From: Chryseobacterium culicis | GTDB taxonomy: Bacteria; Bacteroidota; Bacteroidia; Flavobacteriales; Weeksellaceae | Length of the DNA stretch: 64,000 nt | Direction: 5' to 3' | Assembly: GCF_900108365.1 (NCBI RefSeq) | Contig: NZ_FNWQ01000008.1 | Span: 1 to 64,000 of the forward strand | In this document: positions 10,101 through 17,069 of the stretch, one piece after another | Position numbering within the stretch: position 1 is the stretch's first letter | Layout of the letters: each line of letters begins with the position of its first letter | The notes under the pieces: model-generated | The model's database searches: none | Told to the model about the DNA's origin: nothing | What the model saw: only the letters and a program-made list of their open reading frames with translations | Made by a program: the position numbers and the translations under genes

Positions 10101-10329
10101 TCAGATCGGCATTTTCTGCATAGTCTTTCGAAGAAAAATTTCCCAGCCAGGATAAAATTCTTTCCTTCATCTCGTTCGCTGCCTTGTTGGTAAAAGTGAG
10201 GGCGAGAATATTCCTGATCGACTGCTGTTGATTAGGATAGCGGAGACAGATCATCAAAAGTCTCTGTACCAGGGCGTAAGTTTTCCCCGATCCGGCAGAA
10301 GCATTGATAACTGTATAAGAATTTTGCAT
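7189..10329 (-). CDS. UvrD/RecB-like helicase-nuclease (AddA-like)
   Basis: This 1046-residue superfamily 1A DNA helicase resembles the RecB/AddA subunits that process double-strand breaks. Walker A is at residues about 11-17 (ASAGSGKT), motif II is DEFQDTS, motif III is VGDPKQSIYRFRGGE, and a late UvrD motif reads MTIHKSKGLEFPIVF. The C-terminal ~150 residues hold a PD-(D/E)XK nuclease with MIVDFKTGE and a downstream QxxxY. In other Bacteroidota the partner is an AddB-like nuclease, often annotated as a PD-(D/E)XK family protein. It is not next to this gene or elsewhere in the window. The start ATG fits directly before MQNSYTVINASAGSGKT. Confidence 0.9.
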   Translation of the reverse strand: MQNSYTVINASAGSGKTYALVQRLLMICLRYPNQQQSIRNILALTFTNKAANEMKERILSWLGNFSSKDYAENADLRNIRKAFEEQGLKITIDELHHRSKKLLDYVLHNYSTLNIGTIDRFNSRLVRSFSYELGLAKNFNLEIEAEPFLIEAVDKMLDQIGENETISNSFMDYVDYSLENNERINLNKNLYDSAKEFVKDIHYEHLKSNKSFDDANYENIKNALRKEIVLNKKQSAELAANSIELFKSRNIDIEDFAQGKNGIGGFFTKVIDFYQQKRAGFPFPTTQEESVVNNYRKGASSKSKHKESEIFEILDQLLDNRMKLILLFIETQKKEKVLSALLPLKVNKDIQDELQKIEEENDLVLLSKFNILINENLKNEPSAFIYEKVGSQFQHYFFDEFQDTSELQWQNFVPLRDHSVSTEYTSFTLVGDPKQSIYRFRGGESKLMLDIINKKEFSPKEADLLVLKDNWRSARNIVQFNNELYRYHAEGLLEEHKNIFGADAEQNPKSQMSGRVKVNLIENLTNEEFYQDTSEKMRKDIQECLDNGFKFSDITILCRGNFDIFSYSQKLGALKVHYKGEEVNIKTISDKGLTLELSHTLKAVIEYLRWELNPKNKHCLIMMMYHLNTLGKIQMPDFTLHMKEILDIEGHEDILQFIKEKYYLQLQQDNFPRFNLYNFIEYYINEFSVENKETDFLLNFLEMLFNFTQNAGASTKEFLKYWDEEASSYTIQASENIDAVQIMTIHKSKGLEFPIVFIPMMNKNRDSEFTNWFETNENEALKSVNINQFSKNLEAYDDEILFFNTKNSYKNLIDRLCLQYVATTRPVEQLFFYLQKANKTSNNLELLEFLQTKNPEQADEFDVYEVSPEMLKKYSKEKSSSFKTQNIQNLKNSNEKSTSIRIATPSKNYQVRNEKVRIGLFVHELLSKINTEKDIIRVLDGYALEGQITLEEKNEIQMTLQEIVRRYSEFFDEKWEVINEKDIMISENGESHIFRPDRILKGDDGYMIVDFKTGEQKARDEAQIQGYKNILERLGKRVLKTQIIYL

Positions 10330-10510
10330 TGTTGAAAGAGAATTGAGACTGCAAGTTAGCTAAAATTTAAAAGAAAATTTAACAATTTAATCAACCGATT
10401 TAACAGTTTTGGGGGCAAAAATTAAAAAGAAATATTAAAACACGTTAACTGTGGTTAAACTTATGGTATAAATTAAAAATAATTTTAGCTTTGCTCTATA
10501 AAAATAGCCT

Positions 10511-11257
10511 GTGAAACTTAAACTATTCTCTTTTTTATTCATTATTGTATGTATCCATATCCAAGCCCAGAGTTATATTTTCGGAAAGATTACTTCTGAA
10601 AATGGTACAGAAATGCAGGATGTCAATGTAATTAACATACGAACGGATGAAATTGTGGTTTCAAACAGGGATGGTCATTTTATGATTTCCGGAAGAAAGG
10701 GAGACGAGCTAAGGTTTGTAAAAGCAGGGTATGAGCGTCTGGCCCAAAAAGTTTCTGAGGCAGATACGCAGTCACCAATGAATGTAAGTCTGGTACGCCA
10801 AACCATTCTGATTCCCGAGGTAGAAGTGAAGCAGGGGCTTACCGGAAATCTGAAAATAGATTCCAAACTTTATAATAAACCTAAAAAGGTTGAAAAGCTG
10901 ATCAAAGATATTGATCTGTATATTGCACAGAAATCAGATCCGAGAATATTAGCAGCAAGACCTGGAGAATTTGTACAGCCAAAAGGGCAGGGTTTTTCTA
11001 TAGGCAAAGTAAAGGACAAATGGGACGATGTCGATCTGATGAAATATATAAGAGCAAGCCTTGGGGATGATTATTTCACCAATCTAAAAATAGAAAAACC
11101 ACTGATAGAGCATTTTATCTATTATGTCTTTGCCGGTGGTTTTGAAAGAAAGAAAATTCTGAAATATGGGTTCTGCAGTGATGCGGACCTTAACAGATTT
11201 CAGGGTTTTGTTCTGAGAAGGATCTCTTCTTATCGTGCCCCGCAAACGCAGAAATAG
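10511..11257 (+). CDS. Exported CarboxypepD_reg-like protein, paralogue 1 of 3
   Basis: This 248-residue protein has a signal peptide (to about residue 19) and then a carboxypeptidase-regulatory-like beta domain (about 21-95: IFGKITSENGTEMQDVNV, ending ELRFVKAGYERL). The remainder is family-specific and begins with a TGNLKIDSKLYN motif. Two paralogues follow at spacings of 0 and about 10 bases, so the three form an operon. The start used is GTG at 10511. Such domains often anchor or precede outer-membrane functions in Bacteroidota, but no catalytic residues are seen. A TAGCTTTG promoter-like -7 element is at 10486-10493. Confidence 0.7.
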   Translation: MKLKLFSFLFIIVCIHIQAQSYIFGKITSENGTEMQDVNVINIRTDEIVVSNRDGHFMISGRKGDELRFVKAGYERLAQKVSEADTQSPMNVSLVRQTILIPEVEVKQGLTGNLKIDSKLYNKPKKVEKLIKDIDLYIAQKSDPRILAARPGEFVQPKGQGFSIGKVKDKWDDVDLMKYIRASLGDDYFTNLKIEKPLIEHFIYYVFAGGFERKKILKYGFCSDADLNRFQGFVLRRISSYRAPQTQK

Positions 11258-12073
11258 ATGAAAAAGTATATCAGCAAAAGTTTATTGATGATGCTTTTTT
11301 GTATCGCATCTGGAATAAAGGCACAGCAAAAAATATCAGGTAGAGTGGTCACGGGAAATGATCTGGATTTAGCTCCTGCGCTCATTGTCAATATTTCCAG
11401 TGGCAAAAGTATTTTAAGTGATATGTCCGGAAAATTTGAGATTGAAGCGAAAGAAAATGATGAGATCAGATTTGTTAAAGAGGGATATTACCGCAGTGAT
11501 AAAAAAATAAACGGGGAAGATTTTAAGACTCCGCTGAATATCATTCTGAGGAGAATGGAAATTCAGATCCCTGAAGTAAAAATAAAGTACAAGCCTACAG
11601 GAAATCTTGCAAAAGATAATCAGCATTTTAATGAATCCAGAAAACTTCAGTCATTAAAGTCTGATATGGAATCATACATGAGGAGTCCTCTTAACGAGCC
11701 TTTACCTAATAATACCATATCAAAGACTTTTACCGGTCATGATTTTAATGCAGGACAGGTAAATGTGCTCGGTGTATTGGGTGCTGTATCTGGTTTGGTA
11801 AAAAAAGCCACAAAACCTAAAATTACCAAAGCCAATTATAATGAAACCCAGGATTTTTTTAAGAGAGTAAAAACTCAGATCAATCTGAGTTTCCTTACAA
11901 AATACGGAATGGACGAAGAACAGATTGATACTTTTCTTCTGTACGCCGAAAAAACGCGTGCCCTGGCAAAGAGGTTTAGAAAAGATTTTCAGATAAGTGA
12001 GATAGAATATGAACTCAAGGTAGCATTTGCAGAATATAGTAAAACAAACAGGCTGGAAGGCAACACAGAATAA
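11258..12073 (+). CDS. Exported CarboxypepD_reg-like protein, paralogue 2 of 3
   Basis: This 271-residue paralogue of the preceding gene starts on the base after its stop codon. It has a signal peptide (cleavage near residue 22, IKAQQ) and a CarboxypepD_reg-like domain (about 23-95, with the shared phrases NISSGKSILSD and DEIRFVKEGYYR). A TGNLAKDNQHFN motif then opens the C-terminal part, matching TGNLKIDSKLYN in paralogue 1. The function is unknown. Tight spacing implies co-translation with its neighbours. Confidence 0.7.
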   Translation: MKKYISKSLLMMLFCIASGIKAQQKISGRVVTGNDLDLAPALIVNISSGKSILSDMSGKFEIEAKENDEIRFVKEGYYRSDKKINGEDFKTPLNIILRRMEIQIPEVKIKYKPTGNLAKDNQHFNESRKLQSLKSDMESYMRSPLNEPLPNNTISKTFTGHDFNAGQVNVLGVLGAVSGLVKKATKPKITKANYNETQDFFKRVKTQINLSFLTKYGMDEEQIDTFLLYAEKTRALAKRFRKDFQISEIEYELKVAFAEYSKTNRLEGNTE

Positions 12074-12083
12074 CGTAATAAAA

Positions 12084-12896
12084 TTGAATTATTTTGCTAA
12101 AAATACAGAAAGATCATGGCAAGGAAAAATCATTCTTTTGCTTATGCTTCTGTGCGGTACCGCTATCTTTTCCCAGCAGACTGTGACCGGGAGAATTGTA
12201 GATGAAGCGGGGGAAGACCTGAGTAAGGTCATTGTCATCAATATGTCTACAGACAAAAAAGTATATTCTGATGCGCAGGGGATATTTTCCATTGAGGCCA
12301 GCTCCAATGATGAACTGAGATTTGTAAAAGAAGATTTCAAACGAATATCAAAAAGAGTTCTTACTAACGGAGCCAATTCACCCCTGTTTATTACACTTTA
12401 TCAGATCCCGAAAGACGTGGGTGAAGTAAAGATCGTGAAAAAACTCACGGGAGATCTGGAAACAGATTCCAGGATTGTAGCCAAAGTAGATAAAGGAGAG
12501 CAGGTAAAGGCTGCAGTGGGCCTTCCGGAACCGGTAGGAAAAATGAGAGAAAAACCTGCAGAAGTGAAAAGTGTTCTTTTGCCCATACTCTTAGGAAACC
12601 TGAATGTTCAGGGAATGTATGATCTGATTAGCGGTAAAGCCAGAAGACAGAAAAGACAATATACCTATGATGACCTGCAGGAACATATTGCCTGGATTCG
12701 GGATAGGATAGATGATGAGTACTTTGTGAGAGCAGGAATTCCCGAAGACAGGGTATCAGAATTTATTCAGTTTTCGTTTTTAGCAAAGCCTCAGGTACGG
12801 ACGTATGTAAAAGCAAGAAATCTTTCTGGTGTTATGCTGAGATTGGAAGAAACAGCTCCTCTTTTTATAGAACGGATGAAGCAGAATCAAAAATAG
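12084..12896 (+). CDS. Exported CarboxypepD_reg-like protein, paralogue 3 of 3
   Basis: The third member (270 residues with this start) has the same plan: a hydrophobic export signal (KIILLLMLLCGTAIFSQ), a CarboxypepD_reg-like domain ending DELRFVKEDFKR, and then TGDLETDSR. The open frame begins further upstream at a TTG (12027), but that would overlap paralogue 2 and precede the signal peptide with about 30 unlikely residues. I prefer the in-frame TTG at 12084, 10 bases after the previous stop. No ATG lies before the signal core, so the start is uncertain. Confidence 0.65.
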   Translation: MNYFAKNTERSWQGKIILLLMLLCGTAIFSQQTVTGRIVDEAGEDLSKVIVINMSTDKKVYSDAQGIFSIEASSNDELRFVKEDFKRISKRVLTNGANSPLFITLYQIPKDVGEVKIVKKLTGDLETDSRIVAKVDKGEQVKAAVGLPEPVGKMREKPAEVKSVLLPILLGNLNVQGMYDLISGKARRQKRQYTYDDLQEHIAWIRDRIDDEYFVRAGIPEDRVSEFIQFSFLAKPQVRTYVKARNLSGVMLRLEETAPLFIERMKQNQK

Positions 12897-12992
12897 CCTT
12901 ACATTTCTTTATAACTGTTAAAAAAATCTTAAAATATTGGAATAAAAGTTGATGTAGATGGTGATGTAACATCAATTCAATTCACAAATTTT

Positions 12993-13727
12993 ATGAATAA
13001 AAACATTTTTGCAGTAGCTATTGCTGCGCTGGGTTTCGTGATCGGCCTTGGGTTTTTAGGAAATGCCATTAAAAACAGAAACAAATCTGAAAATACCATT
13101 TCTGTAACAGGGTTAGGTACCAAACAGTTTACTTCGGATCTGATCACCTGGTCCGGAAGTTTCTCTAAAAATAATGTTGATCTTAAGTCGGCTTATGATG
13201 AGCTGGCAACAGACAGAAAAGTCATCAACGACTATCTGCTGTCAAAAGGAATACAGCAGAAGGAGATTGTTTTTTCTTCTGTAGATATTCAGAAACAGTT
13301 CAGAAGCTATAATGATTCGAACGGAAATTATGTACAGGGAGAATTCTCAGGTTATAATCTCACCCAAAAAGTTTCGATTGAAAGCAAAGAGGTAGGAAAG
13401 ATAGAAAACCTCTCCAGAAATATTACAGAGATTATCAATCGCGGAATTGAATTTACCTCTTCTTCACCTGCTTATTTTTATACTAAGCTGGCCACCGTAA
13501 AACAGGAAATGATTGCCAGTGCTACCAAAGATGCTAAAGAGCGTGCTGAAAAAATTGCAGAGAATTCAGGAAGCAGTTTGGGAAATTTAAAGAAAGCAAC
13601 CATGGGAGTAATACAGATTACTGCGCCAAACTCCAATGAAGACTATTCGTATGGAGGAACCTTCAATACTTCTTCCAAAGAAAAAGAAGCCAGCATCACG
13701 ATAAAGCTGGAATACGAGGTAAATTAA
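12993..13727 (+). CDS. SIMPL domain (DUF541) protein
   Basis: This 244-residue protein has an N-terminal membrane anchor or signal (about residues 5-25), then the SIMPL/DUF541 fold. It shows the typical ISVTGLGTKQFTSDLITWSGSF opening strand region and a later helix with ATKDAKERAEKIAENSG, the family's hallmark segment. SIMPL proteins (BP26/OMP28 relatives) are periplasmic or membrane-anchored oligomers, and their biochemical role is still poorly defined. It is a single gene ending at a terminator that also serves the converging acetyltransferase gene. Confidence 0.88.
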   Translation: MNKNIFAVAIAALGFVIGLGFLGNAIKNRNKSENTISVTGLGTKQFTSDLITWSGSFSKNNVDLKSAYDELATDRKVINDYLLSKGIQQKEIVFSSVDIQKQFRSYNDSNGNYVQGEFSGYNLTQKVSIESKEVGKIENLSRNITEIINRGIEFTSSSPAYFYTKLATVKQEMIASATKDAKERAEKIAENSGSSLGNLKKATMGVIQITAPNSNEDYSYGGTFNTSSKEKEASITIKLEYEVN

Positions 13728-13742
13728 TCTGCAGTATAAAAG

Positions 13743-13775
13743 AAAAATGCCGGAAACCAGTTTCCGGCATTTTAT
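13743..13775. terminator. Bidirectional terminator
   Basis: An AAAATGCCGGAAAC / GTTTCCGGCATTTT hairpin with A/T flanks on both sides lies between the convergent SIMPL and GNAT genes. Confidence 0.9.
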
Positions 13776-13778
13776 ATA

Positions 13779-14291
13779 TTAATGATAAATAATATCTTGA
13801 ATTTCTTTTTTCACTTCTTCTATATTTTCAGGAGTATAATTGGCAAGCAGCCATAGATTCAGGGATTTTTTTCCTTCGCCATAACTTGGCTGTACGTGAG
13901 TAGTGTCTATAAGGGTAAAATTATTTCTCTGATAAAAAGAATAACGTCTTGATGCATCTTCACTCAATTCCGCAGGTTCAATCTCTAAGATAATATTCGG
14001 GTAACTTTCTGATAAGTGATGCATAATATGTGAACCCAGTTTTTTACTTCTGAACGCTTCAAAGACCTCAAAATGTTCTACAAAAACAAAAGAACTCAGC
14101 TCCCACAGAATAAGATAACCAATCGCTTCAGATTCATGAATGACAGACATGAACTTTACATGAGGATTTGAAAATAAACTTTCAAAATGTTCTTGATCTC
14201 TTTGCTCATCTACAGGAAAAGTAGTGGTGTAAGATGCATAGATTTCCTGAACTCTATCATCTCCAGCGGATGTAATTGGTAAAAATTCCAT
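13779..14291 (-). CDS. GNAT family N-acetyltransferase
   Basis: This 170-residue protein has a GNAT-like layout: an N-terminal strand and helix, IGYLILWELSSFVFVEHFEVFEAFRSKKLG (acetyl-CoA-binding strand and R/Q-x-x-G-x-G/A-like loop: RSKKLGS), then a late SFYQRNNFTL segment typical of the C-terminal GNAT strand. The acceptor substrate cannot be told from sequence. It lies 3 bases after the PspC-like gene, so the two are probably co-transcribed. Confidence 0.78.
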   Translation of the reverse strand: MEFLPITSAGDDRVQEIYASYTTTFPVDEQRDQEHFESLFSNPHVKFMSVIHESEAIGYLILWELSSFVFVEHFEVFEAFRSKKLGSHIMHHLSESYPNIILEIEPAELSEDASRRYSFYQRNNFTLIDTTHVQPSYGEGKKSLNLWLLANYTPENIEEVKKEIQDIIYH

Positions 14292-14294
14292 AGT

Positions 14295-14516
14295 TTATAA
14301 ATCAAAGACGCTGGGTCTTCTGGTGATAAAAATATCTTTAATCCAAAGTGTGAATGCCAATCCCAAGTAGATCAGAAAGAAAAAACCAACAGTGGCAAAA
14401 GTAGAGTAGATAAAGAAAACTCTCAGTTTAGATACAGGAATTCCCAGCTTGGCGCCCATTCTTGTAAGTACTCCAAACCATTGTCTTTCCATTTTATGAC
14501 GGATATTGCTTAGCAT
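14295..14516 (-). CDS. PspC domain small membrane protein
   Basis: This 73-residue protein carries a PspC-like module: GVLTRMGAKLGIPVSKLRVFF followed by a single strong transmembrane helix (about residues 36-58) and a short basic tail. In the phage-shock family such modules sit in the inner membrane and sense or relay envelope stress. The other Psp genes are absent here. Its stop lies 3 bases before the acetyltransferase start, indicating an operon. Confidence 0.8.
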   Translation of the reverse strand: MLSNIRHKMERQWFGVLTRMGAKLGIPVSKLRVFFIYSTFATVGFFFLIYLGLAFTLWIKDIFITRRPSVFDL

Positions 14517-14608
14517 TTCCAGATTGTTATGTAAAAATTAAATCTAATACTGCAAGTTAAGGAATTTTTTTGATAGAGGTTTGTTTGAAGATGGATATTC
14601 ATATATAC

Positions 14609-15865
14609 TTATTGCTTTAAAAGTTTAAATCCAATACCACACGCCAGACAGTTTTTTATTTCACAATTGGTTTTGTGATGATAAATGAGACTTTGACTTT
14701 CCAATGCGCTCGTGATTTCTAACCCCAGCTTTCTCCACGCTGAAACAACGGTATTTTTCTCGGCGGAAATAGATCTGTACAGCTCAACAATTTCATCTGC
14801 AGTTTCTTCATGATGGTATCTGTGATAAGCGTATTGTAGTGGCAGTACAGTATTTAAAATAAGAAGATCTATGAAATCTCTGCTCAATATTTTTGGATGT
14901 ACTTTGGAAATATTTCCGAAATTAAAATGAGAATCCCAATAGGCAGAAGCTTTTGTAGAACTGAAAACATCATAAAGCTGATCCGCCGTTTTGGCTTCCA
15001 TGATCTTTGAAAATAAATTCTGGTGTTTGTATAGATCTGCCAATTGAGAAAGCCGGATTGTTGGAAAATTGGGAGGTCTTAATCTTAAAAATTTAGGACG
15101 GAATATGAGATCAGGAATCGAAAACTTTACTTTAATAAATTCAAATTCTCTTTTCCATATCTTCATAGGTTCATCCTTGGGAGTGTCCAGCCATCCTGAC
15201 ATTCCAAACAGTAAAGCTTCAAGCTGCAGAGGATTCTGGCGGATTTTATTAACAACGCTGAAATCTACACTTTCTGCAATCTGCCGGAAAATATGAGCGT
15301 TTACCTTCAACCCAAAAGAATAAGCAAAGCTGTGAAATAAAACGGCCTCAAAATTATTTTTATAACGAATTAAGCTTTGCTCCAGCTCCATGGATTTCTC
15401 CTCCAGTTTTTGAAAAATATTCGATTCATGAAAATTAACGGGTAATTTTTCCGGATCAAAAATATTTTCGCAGGCAATAAATCCTTCATGATGAACAAAC
15501 TTTTTATATTTCAGAATGATATTTTCATCCAGATAATCCTTGAGTTCCAAAGTAGGAATGTTTTTTCCTGTAAGGTCATGAAGATCTGTGTTATGCAGAA
15601 AAACAGCATGTAAAATGATATTCTGGTAATTGGGATCTTGAGAATGATTATGGAAAATCCAGTCTGAAGAACGAATGTGCAGTTCAATATTTCCTGCGAG
15701 AAGTAATCCGTTAATTTTGATTTTAGCATCCAGAAAATCCGGGCCGGCATTGGTATTCCATTTCCCGAAATGGATAATCTCAACGGAATTCCCTTCAATA
15801 TCCTTGAAGTTAAAATGTTTGAAAACTTTATAGTTCCAAAGATATTGAAGCAGTTTTTCCGTCAT
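14609..15865 (-). CDS. DUF2851 family protein
   Basis: This is a 418-residue cytoplasmic protein of a family widespread in Bacteroidota and without assigned function. Recognisable parts are the N-terminal LLQYLWNYKVF, the NAGPDFLDAKIKI motif near residue 37 followed by IELHIRSSDW, a His/Asn-rich segment, and a C-terminal KTNCEIKNCLACGIG Cys cluster (three Cys). NAGPDFLDAKI resembles a nuclease-like acidic motif, but that is only an impression. It is followed downstream (lower coordinates) by the PspC-like and GNAT genes. Confidence 0.82.
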   Translation of the reverse strand: MTEKLLQYLWNYKVFKHFNFKDIEGNSVEIIHFGKWNTNAGPDFLDAKIKINGLLLAGNIELHIRSSDWIFHNHSQDPNYQNIILHAVFLHNTDLHDLTGKNIPTLELKDYLDENIILKYKKFVHHEGFIACENIFDPEKLPVNFHESNIFQKLEEKSMELEQSLIRYKNNFEAVLFHSFAYSFGLKVNAHIFRQIAESVDFSVVNKIRQNPLQLEALLFGMSGWLDTPKDEPMKIWKREFEFIKVKFSIPDLIFRPKFLRLRPPNFPTIRLSQLADLYKHQNLFSKIMEAKTADQLYDVFSSTKASAYWDSHFNFGNISKVHPKILSRDFIDLLILNTVLPLQYAYHRYHHEETADEIVELYRSISAEKNTVVSAWRKLGLEITSALESQSLIYHHKTNCEIKNCLACGIGFKLLKQ

Positions 15866-15893
15866 AAGCGTGACGATAAATATAACAGAAATA

Positions 15894-17042
15894 TTATACT
15901 TTCGTCAGCTCCTTATTAAAATTTTCTATGGTTGTTCTATACATTTTCTCATAGATAGGAAGAATGTTTTTCAAATCAAATTTTATAGCCTGATCTTTCG
16001 CATTTTGCTTCATTTTGGCTAAAAGTTCATCATTGCTCAAGAGTTTGATGGTGTAGTTGCTCATTGCTTCCACATTTCCGATCTCAGCTAGGTATCCGGT
16101 TTCTCCCTGGATATTTACCTCAGGAATCCCTCCTGCATTGGAACTGATAACCGGAGTATAAGCTGCCATAGCTTCCAAAGCTGCCAGACCAAAACTTTCC
16201 TGCTCCGAAGGAAGAAGAAATACATCAGAAAGCTGCAAGATTTTATACAGATCATTCACCTTTCCTAGCAGACGGATTTTCGAAATAAGATCAGGATTTT
16301 CTTCCAAAAACTGATTTACCTTTTCCATATCAGGACCTTCACCAATGATGATCAGTTTGGATTTAACTTTTTTCTCTACATTCTTAAAGATCTGAAGAAC
16401 TTCGTCTACCCGTTTTACGGGGCGAAGGTTAGAAACGTGGATCAGGATCTTTTCATCCGGGTTGGCAAACTGCGTTCTCTGGCACTCCGAACAGTCGTCA
16501 AATTCAGAATTATCAATAAAATTGGTAATCACCTGGATTTCTTTTTTAATATTGAAAAACTGAAGGGTATCTTTTTTCAGGCTTTCGGAAACAGAAGTAA
16601 TGGCGTCCGATTGGTTAATGGAAAACTCTACAGCATGTTTATAACTTGGGTGCTGGCCTACCAGGGTGATATCAGTACCATGTAATGTAGTCACCAGAGG
16701 AATGTCATTATTGTCTTCCCGAAGCATCTGCTTTGCCGTAAAAGCTGCATATGCATAAGGAATGGCATAATGCGCATGCAGAAGATCCAGTTTATACAGA
16801 TTTACAACCCTGTAGATCATCGAGCTCAATGCAATATCATAAGGCTGATACTGGAAAAGAGGGTAGGTCTGAACATTTACCCTGTGGAAGAAAATATTAG
16901 GATTGGTAATGTCTAATCTTGCCGGAAGTGCAGAACTGATGAAATGCACTTCATATCCTTTATTGGCGAGAGACATTCCTAATTCTGTTGCTACAATTCC
17001 GCTTCCTCCGTATGTTGGATAGCAAAGTATGCCTATTTTCAT
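15894..17042 (-). CDS. bshA: N-acetyl-alpha-D-glucosaminyl L-malate synthase
   Basis: This 382-residue GT4 glycosyltransferase catalyses the first step of bacillithiol synthesis, joining GlcNAc from UDP-GlcNAc to L-malate. The N-terminus (KIGILCYPTYGGSGIVATEL) with the Gly-Gly-Ser-Gly loop is diagnostic of BshA. The C-terminal Rossmann domain has HVSNLRPVKRVDEV and a nucleotide-sugar-binding EQESFGLAALEAMA segment (E-x7-E). Bacillithiol is the low-molecular-weight thiol of many Firmicutes and Bacteroidota. Downstream, 28 bases away, is the DUF2851 gene. Confidence 0.95.
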   Translation of the reverse strand: MKIGILCYPTYGGSGIVATELGMSLANKGYEVHFISSALPARLDITNPNIFFHRVNVQTYPLFQYQPYDIALSSMIYRVVNLYKLDLLHAHYAIPYAYAAFTAKQMLREDNNDIPLVTTLHGTDITLVGQHPSYKHAVEFSINQSDAITSVSESLKKDTLQFFNIKKEIQVITNFIDNSEFDDCSECQRTQFANPDEKILIHVSNLRPVKRVDEVLQIFKNVEKKVKSKLIIIGEGPDMEKVNQFLEENPDLISKIRLLGKVNDLYKILQLSDVFLLPSEQESFGLAALEAMAAYTPVISSNAGGIPEVNIQGETGYLAEIGNVEAMSNYTIKLLSNDELLAKMKQNAKDQAIKFDLKNILPIYEKMYRTTIENFNKELTKV

Positions 17043-17069
17043 TAGATTATTGTTATTTTTGATGTTGTA

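Noticed and set aside
10445..10493. TTAAC and TTAAA near the first CarboxypepD_reg gene, resembling the response-regulator arrays
   Set aside because: Only one exact TTAAC, the spacing is 10 rather than 11, and the distance to the TAGCTTTG element differs from the shared 27 bases.
12027..12083. Longest frame of the third CarboxypepD_reg paralogue starting at TTG 12027
   Set aside because: It would overlap the preceding gene by 47 bases and place a long polar stretch before the signal peptide.
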